A stretch of 32,221 nt of DNA, from contig JAISYX010000034.1 in the NCBI GenBank assembly GCA_031269595.1, positions 1 through 32,221 on the forward strand. The letters are read 5' to 3'. The DNA comes from Oscillospiraceae bacterium. Its GTDB lineage: Bacteria; Bacillota; Clostridia; Oscillospirales; Acutalibacteraceae. Positions 16,051-22,491 of the stretch are shown in pieces. The notes below the pieces were generated by a model. The model ran no database searches. It was not told the origin of the DNA and saw only the letters and a program-made list of their open reading frames with translations. Made by a program: the position numbers and the translations under genes. Position 1 is the first letter of the stretch. Every line of letters begins with the position of its first letter.

Positions 16051-16410
16051 TCAACGCCCCCCCTCATCCGATTTTGCTAAATAATTATCAATATATATCA
16101 TGCAATCAGAGCAAAAACGATATATTATGTGAAGAATATCTTTTACAGCGGTGGAACTTGCAGAATCGTCATATGGCAAACTCTCTAATTCAGTGTCTTG
16201 TTGCGTGGACGCTGCCGTTAATGCCGCTTGTCTCTTCTCTCTTGCCTGCTCTCTTTCTTTTTCCCGCCGCTCTGGATTCATCCATCCGGACAATGTTGAT
16301 GTTGGAATCCTGAATTTTTGACAAGTTTCTTTATTTCCGTGTTTTCGGCAAAACTCAATAGCCCGCTGCTTAAATTCAGGTGAGTAATGCTCAATTAGTC
16401 GATTTCCCAT
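16051..16410 (-). CDS. Transposase-type HTH protein in the replication operon
   Basis: A 119-residue protein starting at ATG 16410, with AAAGGAAG upstream. Residues about 7-45 (YSPEFKQRAIEFCRKHGNK...FRIPTSTLSGWM) form a helix-turn-helix like the N-terminus of IS3 OrfA-type transposases. A highly charged linker (RREKEREQAREKRQ) and a C-terminal helical part with two Cys follow. No catalytic transposase domain and no terminal inverted repeats are present, so this is not an insertion sequence but a phage protein that reuses the DNA-binding fold. The gene ends in the ribosome binding site of the NTPase gene. Confidence 0.75.
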   Translation of the reverse strand: MGNRLIEHYSPEFKQRAIEFCRKHGNKETCQKFRIPTSTLSGWMNPERREKEREQAREKRQAALTAASTQQDTELESLPYDDSASSTAVKDILHIIYRFCSDCMIYIDNYLAKSDEGGR

Positions 16411-16431
16411 TTTTTATTTCTTCCTTTCAAA

Positions 16432-16923
16432 TCACTTTATTGTGATGTATTTTGAATTCGTTAACTCCACGCCTTTAATTTTCACGCCCTCTTTTAAGGC
16501 ATCTTTAAGTGCGGCCTTATCGGGCTCAGGCGGCCTCGGTGGCTTATAAAATTGCTCTGGAATCTCTGCAAATTCATCAATTTTAATGCTTGAACCGCTT
16601 CTGAGGTTAAAAACGATTTTCGCTTTAGGTCTGTCAATTTTCTTGACCCCTCTGAATTCCATTGCCTCCAACAGATATTTTTTGATTCTATCGGCTTGAT
16701 TTTCCTTGACTTTTCGGCGGTTATAAAGGCGTTCTTCCTCTGCTTTAATCGCCTCTGCCTCACTTAAAAGATTTTTAATCCAGCAGGCGATACTTTCTGC
16801 CTTGTTCTCAAATTCGCCCTGTAACCCCTCTAAAGTGTCTCTAAAGACATCTTCGGGGATTTCTTCATTTTCATATAAAGCTTCAAGTTCTTCTATTTCG
16901 GCGGTTAAGTCATATAGATTCAT
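16432..16923 (-). CDS. Siphovirus Gp157-family protein
   Basis: The start is placed at ATG 16923 (MNLYDLTAEIEELEALYEN), eight bases after AGAAGG. An in-frame GTG at 16932 is less likely. The 163-residue protein shows the Gp157 family pattern: an acidic coiled N-terminal half, the ...EERLYNRRKVKENQADRIKKYLLEAM helix, and a C-terminal beta region with PEQFYKPPRPPEPDKAALK. The family founder was described in a Streptococcus phage context, and such genes usually begin replication operons. It overlaps the preceding Cys-containing gene by 14 bases. Confidence 0.88.
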   Translation of the reverse strand: MNLYDLTAEIEELEALYENEEIPEDVFRDTLEGLQGEFENKAESIACWIKNLLSEAEAIKAEEERLYNRRKVKENQADRIKKYLLEAMEFRGVKKIDRPKAKIVFNLRSGSSIKIDEFAEIPEQFYKPPRPPEPDKAALKDALKEGVKIKGVELTNSKYITIK

Positions 16924-17131
16924 TTTCTTCACCTTCTAAATCAACTTTATAATTGTCCATGCAGTAGTCACGGATGCATTCCTCTCCGATTAGCTTACCG
17001 TCAATGAGAACTGCGTCATCTCCGTGGTATAGCTCGCTGCCACACGCTGCGCATTTTCCTAATGCCTGTATTTCCTGCTGCTGCGGGTCTCTTGTGCTGT
17101 CATCTCTGGTAACGTCTGGAATATCATGCAT
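16910..17131 (-). CDS. Small zinc-ribbon-like phage protein
   Basis: The start is placed at ATG 17131 (MHDIPDVTRDD), whose ATG overlaps the TGA of the preceding mini-gene (ATGCATGA), with AAGGA about 11 bases upstream. The 73-residue protein has CAACGSELYHGDD followed by GEECIRDYC, a two-pair Cys arrangement likely to bind zinc. The same architecture is widespread in Firmicutes phages just before Gp157. I know of no proven function. Confidence 0.75.
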   Translation of the reverse strand: MHDIPDVTRDDSTRDPQQQEIQALGKCAACGSELYHGDDAVLIDGKLIGEECIRDYCMDNYKVDLEGEENESI

Positions 17132-17294
17132 TTTCAGCACCATCCTTTATTTGATTTTTAATATCAGATTCGAGCTTGTCAAGCTTGTTCTTGAAAAAAT
17201 TTGCGTCTGCTCCTTTAATGACCGCCTCGTGTCCAAGCAGTTTTATAATTAATGCTGCAACTTCGGGGTGAATTGATAAATTTATATTTTCCAT
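17124..17294 (-). CDS. Small hypothetical phage protein (56 residues)
   Basis: This ORF starts at ATG 17294 (MENINLSIHPEVAALIIKLL) and ends with TGA at 17124, overlapping the next gene's start. It is helical with a hydrophobic N-terminal half and a charged second half (KNKLDKLESDIKNQIK). The only ribosome-binding signal upstream is a weak AAAGGAG about 10 bases away, near the end of the XRE gene's spacer. Tight packing and coding-like sequence support it. Function unknown. Confidence 0.65.
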   Translation of the reverse strand: MENINLSIHPEVAALIIKLLGHEAVIKGADANFFKNKLDKLESDIKNQIKDGAENA

Positions 17295-17308
17295 TTAGTG
17301 AACTCCTT

Positions 17309-17737
17309 TCAATTATTAAAAAATTGTGTAAAAACCTCTTTGCCTACATATTCGCAGAATTGAACGGGGGATATATAAAAAGTGCGCTTGCTTGAGAATT
17401 TTTGAACTGAACCAAAGGGAAAAATGCCTTTTTCTATTCCATTTCTCACGAAATTTTCACTTTTATGCATACACCTAGCTGCCTGTGAAACTTTGATTTT
17501 TGCAGGGAATTTAAAGCTAGAATTTGTGCCGGAATCGCCGCCGCCATTTTTAAGCCAATCAGCTGAAACGCTCAGCTTGTCCGCAATGATTTCAAGTTTC
17601 AAATCTCTAGGGATGTTCTGGCCTGAAAGATATTGACTGATTGAAGATTTTGCGATTCCCGTTAAGCCCGCTAATTTAGATAAAGTGATGTGTTTCTTAT
17701 CCATCGCACTTTCTAGGCGTTGCGCAAAGTTTGTCAT
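17309..17737 (-). CDS. Two-domain regulator: XRE HTH plus excisionase-like HTH
   Basis: A 142-residue protein starting at ATG 17737, overlapping the pentapeptide gene stop by four bases (ATGA). Residues about 4-62 are a Cro/C1-type HTH ([21 protein letters not shown]...SISQYLSGQ...). Residues about 78-130 look like a winged excisionase/MerR-type HTH ([23 protein letters not shown]...[13 protein letters not shown]). Such two-headed proteins occur in Gram-positive prophages as early regulators. Its position in the early operon suggests a role in lytic switching or excision control, which is inference. Confidence 0.8.
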   Translation of the reverse strand: MTNFAQRLESAMDKKHITLSKLAGLTGIAKSSISQYLSGQNIPRDLKLEIIADKLSVSADWLKNGGGDSGTNSSFKFPAKIKVSQAARCMHKSENFVRNGIEKGIFPFGSVQKFSSKRTFYISPVQFCEYVGKEVFTQFFNN

Positions 17738-18501
17738 TCCGCTTCAACTCCTAATTTAGGAATTTCTCCAACCCTGTGAAATGTATTTGCAAAATCGTAT
17801 AATGATTTCTGCAACTCAACAGCCTCAGGGTCATCACACTTTAATGCGCTGAAATGATAGGCTATTTGTGCAGTGATTCTGCGGTCAACTATCATACTAA
17901 GAGAACCACACCAAAGCGGTAAACAGGAAAAATCAAGGTATGCACCCCTGAGGTCTGCACGGCTGAGGTCTGCGCCCCTTAGGTCTGCATAGCTGAGGTC
18001 TGCACCCCTGAGGTCTGCACCCCTGAGGTCTGCATAGCTGAGGTCTGCACCCCTGAGGTCTGCACCCCTGAGGTCTGCACCCCTTAGGTTTGCATAGCTG
18101 AGGTCTGCACCCCTGAGGTCTGCACCCCTTAGGTTTGCACGGCTACCGCTGTACTCAGCTTCAAGCCACTTTTTATGTGCTTCAAGAATTTCAGCAAGAT
18201 TTTTGGGGGATTCATTAAGTTCTCTCATGATTTCAAAGCACTTTTCAACCTTTTCAAAAACCTCTTGCGCTTTTTCTTCACTTGAAAAATCTCGTTCGAA
18301 TTTCCCTGAGGATTCTTCTTCTTTTGAACCACTTAAAAATAAAATTTCTGGTTTAAACTGAGTAGAATTCAGGCTACACACTTTAAATCCGTCCGCTTCT
18401 GCCAATGGTGAATTATAGTCAAATTTACTTATCCACCTTTCGGGGAAGTCTTCAAATGTGCCTTTTACAATAGTTCCTTCTCGCTCTACTGTTAATTTCA
18501 T
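17734..18501 (-). CDS. Pentapeptide-repeat protein
   Basis: The start is placed at ATG 18501 ([14 protein letters not shown]), which has GAAGGAGCGAAT upstream. The longer ORF to 18612 overlaps the previous HTH gene. The 255-residue protein has an N-terminal globular part (1-118), then about 14 pentapeptide units A(D/N)LRG/A(D/N)LSY from residue 121 to 190, then a conserved C-terminal helix region ([19 protein letters not shown]). The repeats predict a right-handed quadrilateral beta-helix, a DNA-mimic-like rod in some families. Comparable proteins are common in phage early operons, with unproven function. Confidence 0.88.
   Translation of the reverse strand: MKLTVEREGTIVKGTFEDFPERWISKFDYNSPLAEADGFKVCSLNSTQFKPEILFLSGSKEEESSGKFERDFSSEEKAQEVFEKVEKCFEIMRELNESPKNLAEILEAHKKWLEAEYSGSRANLRGADLRGADLSYANLRGADLRGADLRGADLSYADLRGADLRGADLSYADLRGADLSRADLRGAYLDFSCLPLWCGSLSMIVDRRITAQIAYHFSALKCDDPEAVELQKSLYDFANTFHRVGEIPKLGVEAE
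17932..18141 (-). repeat. 15-bp tandem repeats encoding the pentapeptide helix
   Basis: About 14 copies of a 15-base unit occur in tandem (plus strand gcacccctgaggtct and its gcatagctgaggtct variant). The units are nearly identical at silent positions too, and they form higher-order blocks. This indicates recent expansion or gene conversion, and copy number may vary between relatives. Confidence 0.9.
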
Positions 18502-18526
18502 ATTCGCTCCTTCTTTCAATTTTGAT

Positions 18527-18739
18527 TTAGTTTTCAGTTTCAAAAAAATCTGCTGGATTTTCGATTTCGAGCAACTCACAAATCTTTTTAACTTCATCTT
18601 GCGTAAATTCAAAAGTCTTGTTTTGCAGTTTATAACTCATAAATGAATTGTCAATTCCTAGACATCTTGCGACCGCATTTTGTGTTAGATTTTTTTCAAC
18701 AATTCGGCCTTTAAGTTTTTGTGTGTTTGTTAATGCCAA
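18527..18739 (-). CDS. Small Cro-like HTH protein
   Basis: A 70-residue protein starting at TTG 18739, preceded by AAAGGTGG. The sequence [51 protein letters not shown] is a complete single HTH of the XRE/phage-repressor type, ending in ADFFETEN. It lies 26 bases before the pentapeptide gene start and just after another HTH gene. It could act as Cro at the early promoter. Confidence 0.8.
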   Translation of the reverse strand: MALTNTQKLKGRIVEKNLTQNAVARCLGIDNSFMSYKLQNKTFEFTQDEVKKICELLEIENPADFFETEN

Positions 18740-18756
18740 TTATAACCACCACCTTT

Positions 18757-19116
18757 CTATTTAGTAGAAATTTCAATAAATTTATCGAAATTCCTTTTAC
18801 TGATTTTCCTACGCCCGCTCAGACAATCACTTAATTTGTATTTGGTCAACCCTATCATTTCGGCCAGTTTTGTTTGTGTAATTTTTTCTCTTTCAATATA
18901 TTCCTTAACCATTTGCGGGAATTCGGCTGGCGGGATAAATGGCACTGAAATAGTATAGGTATTCTTTGCATAATATTCTATAGTTGCAGGTTTCAAAAAT
19001 GGTTCTAAAATATCAAGCAAAACGGGCAGATTTTGATGTGGGCAGTCTGAAACATATTGGGCGATTTTTAACCTTAAACTGTCATTGATTATGGTGTATT
19101 CCTCTGTAGATTCCAC
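18757..19116 (-). CDS. HTH protein with C-terminal XRE domain
   Basis: A 119-residue protein starting at GTG 19116. Its ribosome binding site (GGAGG, spacing 8) lies inside the last codons of the membrane mini-gene. The N-terminal half contains NLPVLLDILEPFLKPATIEYY. The C-terminal half is an XRE-type HTH (REKITQTKLAEMIGLTKYKLSDCLSGRRKISKRNF). An HTH at the C-terminus, with antitoxin-HigA-like spacing, is unusual for Cro. It could be an antitoxin-like or regulatory protein. No toxin partner is obvious next to it. Confidence 0.7.
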   Translation of the reverse strand: MESTEEYTIINDSLRLKIAQYVSDCPHQNLPVLLDILEPFLKPATIEYYAKNTYTISVPFIPPAEFPQMVKEYIEREKITQTKLAEMIGLTKYKLSDCLSGRRKISKRNFDKFIEISTK

Positions 19117-19119
19117 ATT

Positions 19120-19254
19120 TTATTCCTCCTCTCTCAACGGTAGAAGTAACGCTGCCAAATCGACAAAATAATGCCTAGGGATAAGCTTAACTGCTAACGC
19201 AGCGGGCACCACAACAGCGGCAACTACTGCAAGCCAGATGATTAATATTGACAT
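19120..19254 (-). CDS. Single-pass membrane mini-protein (44 residues)
   Basis: This ORF starts at ATG 19254, directly after GGAGGAG. It begins MSILIIWLAVVAAVVVPAAL, a strong transmembrane segment, followed by LIPRHYFVDL and an acidic end LREEE. It overlaps the previous gene by 13 bases. The bases encoding its last residues double as the ribosome binding site of the following HTH gene, so the pair is tightly coupled. Membrane location is predicted. Function is unknown. Confidence 0.7.
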   Translation of the reverse strand: MSILIIWLAVVAAVVVPAALAVKLIPRHYFVDLAALLLPLREEE

Positions 19255-19433
19255 TTTTTCTCCTCCTCCGCGGCCTTTTCTAGCTCATTATAGTTTTGAA
19301 TGACAAATAAATATTCATCCAGTGTTAGCCCCGACAGCTTGCAGCCGTTTGTGGCATCCCACATGTTAATTTGGCCAGAGCGGCGCACCCGCTCATATTT
19401 TTCAAAGTTATTGATTTGCCGTTCAGTAAACAT
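19242..19433 (-). CDS. Hypothetical phage protein (63 residues)
   Basis: This ORF starts at ATG 19433, with GAGGT about 10 bases upstream, and overlaps the membrane mini-gene. The protein is polar (MFTERQINNFEKYERVRRSG, then NMWDATNGCKLSGLTLDEYLFVIQNY, ending in a charged EKAAEEEKKCQY). Such short proteins with a GLTLDEYLFV-like motif occur in early regions of Clostridia phages. I do not know a function. Confidence 0.65.
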   Translation of the reverse strand: MFTERQINNFEKYERVRRSGQINMWDATNGCKLSGLTLDEYLFVIQNYNELEKAAEEEKKCQY

Positions 19434-19478
19434 TATTTCTTACCTCTTTTTTTACGCCCGCTGCGAGGCTTGATTTCT

Positions 19479-20300
19479 TTAAAAACTGCAATCGCAAGGT
19501 GGGTACAAGCTGCATTGCTCCGGCAGTACTTTTTCAACCATAGCCCAAAATGTATTTGGGCTTGTGTGCTCGTTTGGACAAATGTGTTGTGCATACTTCA
19601 TTTCATGATATTTGGGTTCAAGGTCTTTTAAAAAAGCCCGCTCCCCGTTGTCCTTTTTAATTATGCTGTAGCCTATCTTTTTTTCTGCATATTCGCCATA
19701 TTCAAATATATCCGGCCTTGTGCAATATACGCCATACCAGTGCTGCATACCCGCTTTTAAGCATCCTATACAATTGGCGTGCTTGAAAATTGAATAAGTA
19801 CAAGGCCGCTGAATTCCGATTTCTTCAATATTTGAAATGGTCGGTGTCCAGTCGGCAAGCGGAAACTGCGTGGAGTATCCCATAGAGCGCATTACGTCTT
19901 GTTTTCTGCTGATTCTCTGGGGCTCGTCCCCGTCAAAACCGTATAGTATATCGCAGCCTCTTTTATTGCCGCTCCAGTTTACAGAAAGATATTTATAAAA
20001 TGGCTCAGTCTTAAGTTTTGATGTGCATTGTGCAATTCCCGCCTTAAACTGAAAGCCTCCAAGCGACAAAGCCACGTCAATTGGGGCAATATTTTCAAAA
20101 TCGGGGTGGTTTGCGTATGTGATTTTAATTTTTAAGTATTCCGCAACTTCATCCTTGAAGCGTTTTATGTCCTCATGCTCTACCTTGCTTGAAATATCGT
20201 GATTGAGCAAGATTGTGTTTTCTGATCCATATTTTCGGGCGGTTTCAACCGCTACCAGTGCGGATGAGTGGCCTCCGCTAAAGCATACTATGTGTTTCAT
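19479..20300 (-). CDS. PP-loop ATPase of the PAPS-reductase/DndC-like superfamily
   Basis: A 273-residue protein starting at ATG 20300. The N-terminus CFSGGHSSALVAVE is the PP-loop (SGGxxS, residues 8-13) that adenylates its substrate. Later motifs are CTSKLKTEP (as in PAPS reductases), CTYSIFKHANCIGCLKAGMQHW with closely spaced cysteines that could hold an Fe-S cluster or sulfur, and a C-terminal CSLYPPCDCSF. Phage copies are common beside DNA methyltransferases. Proposed roles (sulfur transfer to DNA or tRNA, or sulfate metabolism) are not settled. The gene lies 129 bases after the methyltransferase gene. Confidence 0.82.
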   Translation of the reverse strand: MKHIVCFSGGHSSALVAVETARKYGSENTILLNHDISSKVEHEDIKRFKDEVAEYLKIKITYANHPDFENIAPIDVALSLGGFQFKAGIAQCTSKLKTEPFYKYLSVNWSGNKRGCDILYGFDGDEPQRISRKQDVMRSMGYSTQFPLADWTPTISNIEEIGIQRPCTYSIFKHANCIGCLKAGMQHWYGVYCTRPDIFEYGEYAEKKIGYSIIKKDNGERAFLKDLEPKYHEMKYAQHICPNEHTSPNTFWAMVEKVLPEQCSLYPPCDCSF

Positions 20301-20328
20301 AAATTTACCTATTATCCCGATTTAAATT

Positions 20329-20418
20329 TTAAGGACTTCTAGCAAAAGTCAATTTTTCTGATAAATCCCTGTTTTTTCTCCCTTGCCTATTTTCCCAATT
20401 TCCATTTAGGTGTATCAA
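20329..20418 (-). CDS. Possible mini-ORF between methyltransferase and PP-loop genes
   Basis: A 29-residue ORF begins at TTG 20418, with AGGAG eight bases upstream, and ends at TAA 20329. The peptide is polar and Arg/Asn-rich (IHLNGNWENRQGRKNRDLSE...). The spacing is good, but the sequence has no family resemblance I can see. It may be spurious. The remaining gap holds no other signal. Confidence 0.3.
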   Translation of the reverse strand: MIHLNGNWENRQGRKNRDLSEKLTFARSP

Positions 20419-20429
20419 GTTTTTCACTC

Positions 20430-21134
20430 CTAAATATTAGCCTTATAAAATGCCTGAGCAAAGCCGGTCGGGGTGATTGCTCTTTGAGCTGCGCAGCGGC
20501 TTGCTTGGTCTGGAAAACTGAAAACATAATCAACAAACTGCTGCATTTCGGGGTCATGCTTCATTTTTGAAACATTTCCCCAACTCTTTAATGCTCCATT
20601 CTTCGCTTTTTTCATCTCTGGACGCTCTTTAGCAGTGGGCACGGGGCCTTTAAAATATCCCCATATATTTGTTGCTTTTATTCCTTCATGACCAAATTGC
20701 CACTGTTCAAATACATAATGAGGTTTGCCTAAAAGCCTCTGCAAGCTAAATCCGCTTGCGTTGCCCTGCGGGTTTTCCAATGCCCAGAATTTCAAGTTGC
20801 CTTTTATTTGGCAGTGCCAAATTATTTCAAGGCAAGCTTTAACGATTCTCCAGCCTTCTTCAATGTTCCGCTCTCTGCGTCCATTAATTGCTTGTGAAAA
20901 TTCAGTACAGGGAGGGGCGGCTAGGATTCCGTATATATTGCTCAACGGAACAGCAAGCCTACCGCAACCAATATCATTATAGAAGTTAACGTAATCGGAA
21001 TTGAACGTTGTTCTTTTTATGTCAAAGTCCGGCAATGTTATAACGTGAACGGAATAGCCCGATTTTTTATATGGCAAACTCCAAGAGCCAGAGCCGCCGC
21101 ATAGGTCTAATATGATTTTATTTGAGTTGTCCAT
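20430..21134 (-). CDS. Short C5-type DNA methyltransferase-like protein
   Basis: I prefer ATG 21134 (MDNSNKIILDLCGGSGSW), five bases after AAGGTGG. The ORF opens at ATG 21149, whose ATGA overlaps the stop of the preceding gene. Motif I is ILDLCGGSGSW. Motif IV is LAAPPCTEFSQA with the catalytic Cys (C76). Motif VI is ALENPQG (E120), where classical enzymes have ENV. A late KATNIWGYF and a C-terminal RAITPTGFAQAFYKAN resemble motifs VIII and X. At 234 residues it is short, with little room for a target-recognition domain. It probably methylates cytosine in phage DNA, but the substrate is open. Confidence 0.82.
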   Translation of the reverse strand: MDNSNKIILDLCGGSGSWSLPYKKSGYSVHVITLPDFDIKRTTFNSDYVNFYNDIGCGRLAVPLSNIYGILAAPPCTEFSQAINGRRERNIEEGWRIVKACLEIIWHCQIKGNLKFWALENPQGNASGFSLQRLLGKPHYVFEQWQFGHEGIKATNIWGYFKGPVPTAKERPEMKKAKNGALKSWGNVSKMKHDPEMQQFVDYVFSFPDQASRCAAQRAITPTGFAQAFYKANI

Positions 21135-21145
21135 TTTTACCACCT

Positions 21146-21391
21146 TCATAAAATACCTTCCATTTGCAATGCAAGTTTAAGCAAAACTATTTCATTATGC
21201 TCAACCTTTAAGCCTTTTTCCAACTTAAAAATCACAAAGGCTATCGGCTGAATATGTTTATAATCATTTAAAATTATGAACTTGTGTCCGCTGTGGTTCC
21301 AAGAGTTTTTACCATCATCTCTGAAAACCCCGTCTTTATCCGGCGGCGCATATGTGATTTCGTTGCATTCTATGCAGTAAGCAATTTGAAT
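21146..21391 (-). CDS. Small phage protein with apparent ATT start
   Basis: An 81-residue coding frame ends at TGA 21146, overlapping the methyltransferase ATG. It opens just after an in-frame TGA three codons before ATT 21391. GAGGTG stands seven bases before that ATT, and no canonical start codon occurs until late in the gene. The protein reads IQIAYCIECNEITYAPPDKD and continues with WNHSGHKFIILNDY and a helical end. A CxxC pair and a His-x3-His spacing hint at metal binding. Coding character is clear. The ATT start is strongly implied but not proven. Confidence 0.75.
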   Translation of the reverse strand: MQIAYCIECNEITYAPPDKDGVFRDDGKNSWNHSGHKFIILNDYKHIQPIAFVIFKLEKGLKVEHNEIVLLKLALQMEGIL

Positions 21392-21416
21392 AGTAGGTCA
21401 CCTCTTTTTTTAACGT

Positions 21417-21438
21417 CCCGCCCCACAGGCAAGGCGGG
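21417..21438. other. GC-rich hairpin in the 5' leader of the ATT-start gene
   Basis: CCCGCC and GGCGGG pair around a ten-base loop in an otherwise AT-rich region, 26 bases upstream of the ATT start. There is no T run on either side, so it is not a standard terminator. It could be an mRNA structure controlling the following gene. Bases 21440-21485 show nothing else. Confidence 0.4.
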
Positions 21439-21485
21439 GAAGCAGTTAATTTATTATCATATCAAAATTTAAGTCTCTGGAGGTT

Positions 21486-21590
21486 CTATATAAACCCGCT
21501 ATATCCTGTGTAGTCTACATAATTTGCCATTCGGCGGGGTGCGGCCTGTTTTGCAAGCAGAGGTTGCAGCCCCTGCTTGCTATATTTAAT
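21486..21590 (-). CDS. Mini-protein with apparent ATT start (34 residues)
   Basis: The frame runs from ATT 21590 to TAG 21486: (I)KYSKQGLQPLLAKQAAPRR, then MANYVDYTGYSGFI. An in-frame TGA lies three codons upstream of the ATT. The only ribosome binding site (AAAGG, spacing 10) overlaps the stop codon of the preceding gene. The first ATG is 20 codons in and has no ribosome binding site. The peptide looks coding-like (basic first half, aromatic end). The bases also form a perfect eight-base stem (21553-21560 / 21573-21580) inside the ORF. Confidence 0.5.
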   Translation of the reverse strand: MKYSKQGLQPLLAKQAAPRRMANYVDYTGYSGFI

Positions 21591-21603
21591 TGGTTTTCAA
21601 CCT

Positions 21604-21852
21604 TTATAGAATTATCAACATTGTTTTGTCGGTGTGCGTCCAGGTATACACATCTGAATTCATTAATCTGTCAAGTGTTCCATTAACTTTTTTAACTATT
21701 TCCGTTGGAAAATCAAAACTTCCATCTTCTCTAATTCTACCAAGATAATGTTCGCCTGTACGTCCGTTTACTACCGCCAATTCAAAAAACTTGCGGTTTT
21801 CAGGATAATATAAACAAGGAATATCCCCTTGTAATGCTTGTTTTAACGTCAT
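21604..21852 (-). CDS. Hypothetical phage protein (82 residues)
   Basis: The ORF starts at ATG 21852, preceded by AAAGGATGATTTACA. The protein reads MTLKQALQGDIPCLYYPENR, with a beta-rich middle (FELAVVNGRTGEHYLGRIRED) and a C-terminal TWTHTDKTMLIIL. It is one of the first genes expressed from the early promoter. I see no known domain. Confidence 0.65.
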   Translation of the reverse strand: MTLKQALQGDIPCLYYPENRKFFELAVVNGRTGEHYLGRIREDGSFDFPTEIVKKVNGTLDRLMNSDVYTWTHTDKTMLIIL

Positions 21853-21912
21853 TGTAAATCATCCTTTCTGCGGGGGGGATTTTAGCCGCCCCCCGCTATC
21901 GGCTAATTATTG

Positions 21913-22230
21913 TTAAATTGTGTATTTTAGATATTCCGAACCGTTAAATCCTGCACAATTTAATAACTCCTCAATATTATAATTTGATTTCAAAATGTCC
22001 TGTGTTGCTTCTTCAACCGCATCTTCATATAATTCATCAACATCAATTTTTTCATCAATCGCTTTAAGGATTTCCATTGCGGCAAACGCTTTACCATTTG
22101 CGGTATCGCGGTGATGCCGTTGCATCCCTATTTCAAAATTTAACCCTTGAAGTTCGTCATGAATTCTTGCTTGATAAGCGTTGCGCTTGATTGTGCCTTT
22201 GCATTTTTTAATAATTTCTATTTTTTTCAT
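21913..22230 (-). CDS. Hypothetical early phage protein (105 residues)
   Basis: The ORF starts at ATG 22230, after AAGGAAGGTAATTTATT. The protein has a basic N-terminus (MKKIEIIKKCKGTIKRNAYQ) and a RHHRDTANGKAFAAMEILKAI region. An acidic helical end (DVDELYEDAVEEATQDIL) follows. Second gene of the early operon. No family recognised. Confidence 0.65.
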   Translation of the reverse strand: MKKIEIIKKCKGTIKRNAYQARIHDELQGLNFEIGMQRHHRDTANGKAFAAMEILKAIDEKIDVDELYEDAVEEATQDILKSNYNIEELLNCAGFNGSEYLKYTI

Positions 22231-22247
22231 AATAAATTACCTTCCTT

Positions 22248-22352
22248 TCAAATTCCATAATGTTTTCTAATTGCCTCAATTGCCATTTGCTTTTTCCTGC
22301 GTGGTAGTCTTAAAAATGCTGTTAGGGTTTTTCTGATGGTTCTTAATTTCAT
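22248..22352 (-). CDS. Basic early mini-protein (34 residues)
   Basis: The first ORF after the early promoter starts at ATG 22352, with GGAGGAGG upstream. It reads MKLRTIRKTLTAFLRLPRRK and ends EAIRKHYGI. It has 12 Arg/Lys residues in 34 and could bind nucleic acid. The strong ribosome binding site and promoter-proximal position support real expression immediately after induction. Function unknown. Confidence 0.65.
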   Translation of the reverse strand: MKLRTIRKTLTAFLRLPRRKKQMAIEAIRKHYGI

Positions 22353-22382
22353 TTTTTTGGCCTCCTCCGTCCCTATGCCACT

Positions 22383-22411
22383 ATTATAAGCGACAACGGG
22401 ACGTTTGTCAA
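22383..22411 (-). promoter_or_regulatory. Early lytic promoter (leftward)
   Basis: On the minus strand there is a perfect TTGACA, a 17-base spacer and a perfect TATAAT. It drives the entire early/replication operon. Both boxes overlap or flank the GACAACG operator-like sites, so repressor binding would occlude polymerase. Confidence 0.9.
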
Positions 22412-22448
22412 GCGTTTTTTCAAAAAAAATAAAAAAAATGTTGACAAC
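22392..22448. promoter_or_regulatory. Operator-like sites in the lysogeny switch
   Basis: GACAACG occurs at 22392 and 22443. A near-complementary CGTTTGTC lies at 22402-22409, giving an imperfect 18-bp dyad GACAA...TTGTC (22392-22409) inside the early promoter spacer. A second dyad, GTTGACAAC (22440-22448), overlaps the -35 box of the repressor promoter. The arrangement of dyads over both divergent promoters is typical of phage repressor/Cro operators. Confidence 0.6.
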
Positions 22449-22469
22449 GCCACGAAATGGTTGTAATAT
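22441..22469 (+). promoter_or_regulatory. Repressor promoter (rightward)
   Basis: TTGACA, 17 bases, TAATAT. The expected transcript start (about 22476) falls at or just before the GAAGGAGG ribosome binding site, so the leader is very short. This rules out translation from the ATG-type codon at 22405, which lies upstream of the promoter. Confidence 0.8.
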
Positions 22470-22491
22470 ATATTTGAAGGAGGTGGTAGAG

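Noticed and set aside
16051..16410. Insertion sequence suggested by the transposase-like HTH
   Set aside because: No DDE catalytic domain, no terminal inverted repeats, and the gene fits seamlessly in the operon.
17932..18141. CRISPR-like array because of regular short repeats
   Set aside because: Repeats are 15 bp without spacers and encode in-frame pentapeptides.
18502..18612. N-terminal extension of the pentapeptide protein
   Set aside because: It overlaps the HTH gene in another frame, while a strong ribosome binding site precedes the ATG at 18501.
21553..21580. tRNA or sRNA suggested by the perfect eight-base stem
   Set aside because: No tRNA arms, CCA-type end or T-loop sequence, and no promoter or T run. 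The stem lies within a probable short ORF.
21520..21610. Alternative minus-strand frame with a CxxC-like RGCNLCLQNRP segment
   Set aside because: It has no start codon at proper distance from a ribosome binding site and runs into a TAG followed by more open frame. The overlapping frame with the ATT start fits the ribosome binding site better, and the amber read-through idea conflicts with TAG being used as a normal stop elsewhere in the phage.
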